Assembly (NCBI GenBank): GCA_947371715.1
Contig: CANBQQ010000264.1
Coordinates: 1 to 5,215 of the forward strand
DNA from: Flavipsychrobacter stenotrophus
GTDB lineage: Bacteria; Bacteroidota; Bacteroidia; Chitinophagales; Chitinophagaceae
Direction of reading: 5' to 3'
DNA length: 5,215 nucleotides
Below, piece after piece: positions 4,498-5,215 of the stretch. The first letter of the stretch is position 1. Each line of letters starts with the position of its first letter. The position numbers and the translations under genes were made by a program. The notes beneath the pieces are model-generated. The model was not told the DNA's origin. It saw only the letters and a list, made by a program, of their open reading frames with translations, and searched no databases.

Positions 4498-5215
4498 CTA
4501 ATTACAATATCCCAGATCTTTTACCAGTGCTTCGGGAAGCTTTGGCAGCATGTTGCGGGGAAGAAGGAATGAGGTGAGTTCGGCTAGTTCTTTGAATATA
4601 TAGTGGCTATCGGCGGCACCCTTCAGGTATTCTGCACCTGTGCTGCCACCTGTACCTACGCGCTTGCCAATGGTGCGCTGTACCATGTGTATGTGCCTGT
4701 GTCGCCACATGCTGAGGTTCTGGTCTATCTCCAGCAACAGGCTGAGCAGGTTGTATGGTAGTTGCAATAGCGGATGGTCTCTGTAGAGCATGATGAACAA
4801 TGCGCTGCGGCTGGCATCGGCACTGAATGAGCGACCATCAGGGTACTCTGCATCGTTGGTAAACAAGGTATCGAACAGTTTCATATTTACCTGCTCTATC
4901 TCGCTCAGGCTGTTCTTATATGCCTCGCGGTAGTTGGTCCAGAAGTTACCGGTGTTGTTTTCCCAGTATTCTGTGTTTTTGGTAAATGGCATACGTTCCA
5001 GCCAGCTGTTGAGCAAGGTAAGTAGTGATACTTCACTTTCCGCCTGCTTTACGCGGTTTACATCGGCCTCGGTAAGTTGAGACAAGTAATAGGCTTTGCC
5101 ATGGCGTGCGTCGTACTTCAGACCCAGTGTAGCTTCGATCATCTTGAACTGTATGCTCTGGAAGCCGGAAGCCGGGCGAAGGAGGTCGCGGAAATCGAGG
5201 AAGTCGAGCGGGGTC
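4498..5215 (-). CDS. kynA: Tryptophan 2,3-dioxygenase, N-terminus cut by the window edge
   Basis: This haem enzyme opens the indole ring of L-tryptophan to N-formylkynurenine, the first step of the kynurenine pathway, in the cytoplasm. The frame stays open to the window edge: codons before the Met at 5142 encode TPLDFLDFRDLLRPASGFQS, a hallmark segment, so 5142 is not the true start. In this segment Arg (codon 5188-5190) and Ser (5167-5169) match human Arg144 and Ser151 of the substrate pocket. Further on, WRHRHIHMV contains the proximal haem-ligand histidine (codon 4693-4695, equivalent to human His328), followed 14 residues later by Thr in GTGGSTG (human Thr342), which binds the substrate amino/carboxylate group. 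The visible part is 238 residues against about 280-310 in bacterial relatives, so roughly the first 50-80 are missing, including the distal-pocket histidine. No defect is seen. Promoter and pathway neighbours lie outside the window. Confidence 0.96.
   Translation of the reverse strand, partial: TPLDFLDFRDLLRPASGFQSIQFKMIEATLGLKYDARHGKAYYLSQLTEADVNRVKQAESEVSLLTLLNSWLERMPFTKNTEYWENNTGNFWTNYREAYKNSLSEIEQVNMKLFDTLFTNDAEYPDGRSFSADASRSALFIMLYRDHPLLQLPYNLLSLLLEIDQNLSMWRHRHIHMVQRTIGKRVGTGGSTGAEYLKGAADSHYIFKELAELTSFLLPRNMLPKLPEALVKDLGYCN

Larger units (their letters stand above)
4313..4498. repeat. Nested inverted repeat, 31-bp outer arms
   Basis: The outer arms at 4313-4343 and 4468-4498 are reverse complements with 29 of 31 positions matching. 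Each arm is itself built of repeated GTCGTAAGT / GTTATAAGT blocks. Inside lie a hexamer tandem array (4348-4395) and a second, perfect 12-bp inverted repeat (4421-4432 with 4446-4457). The right arm runs into the last base of the kynA stop codon. The structure could form a large cruciform or a transcript hairpin downstream of kynA. Its size and terminal repeats also recall a miniature non-autonomous element, but no target-site duplication is evident. Confidence 0.75.

Noticed and set aside
5140..5142. ATG at 5142 as the kynA start
   Set aside because: In-frame codons upstream to the window edge encode a conserved tryptophan dioxygenase segment with substrate-pocket residues, so the gene begins outside the window.

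Overview
The window looks like a piece of a Bacteroidota chromosome, most likely a Chitinophagaceae-like lineage. Three things suggest this: start codons lack Shine-Dalgarno sequences; an exact TAnnTTTG-type -7 promoter element lies just ahead of der; and the small hypothetical proteins are of types I associate with this phylum. The phylum is fairly secure, the family is a guess. Base composition looks moderate and even across the coding parts.

Layout from left to right. A complete der (engA) ribosome-assembly GTPase occupies 4-1329 on the minus strand. A 235-bp divergent spacer carries its promoter. Next is a plus-strand gene for a small exported, probably lipid-anchored protein of unknown function (1565-2158). 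It converges with only 2 bp between stop codons on a minus-strand gene for a secreted phosphodiester glycosidase (NAGPA/DUF2233) family protein (2161-2937). A 71-codon plus-strand gene for a small conserved-looking protein follows (3004-3219). A 367-bp gap (3220-3586) contains two copies of a REP-like imperfect palindrome. A minus-strand gene for a 102-aa protein comes next (3587-3895); relatives of it are often labelled 'phosphoribosylpyrophosphate synthetase', almost certainly wrongly. About 600 bp without a believable gene (3896-4497) is a patchwork of several unrelated repeat types. The right end holds the 3' three quarters or so of a tryptophan 2,3-dioxygenase gene (kynA), minus strand, running off the window at 5215.

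The genes do not form an operon or a shared pathway. They are housekeeping (der), tryptophan catabolism (kynA) and envelope or hypothetical functions, each with its own spacer. I see no defence system, mobile-element gene, CRISPR array, RNA gene or biosynthetic cluster. The most notable material is non-coding: a 10-bp tandem array with inverted partner copies, a hairpin with a CCTTCGA...CTCAGGATGACA core, a nested inverted repeat enclosing a hexamer tandem array that ends at the kynA stop codon, and the REP-like pair. These suggest that the kynA downstream region collects short interspersed repeats; this is ordinary genome texture rather than a demonstrated new system.
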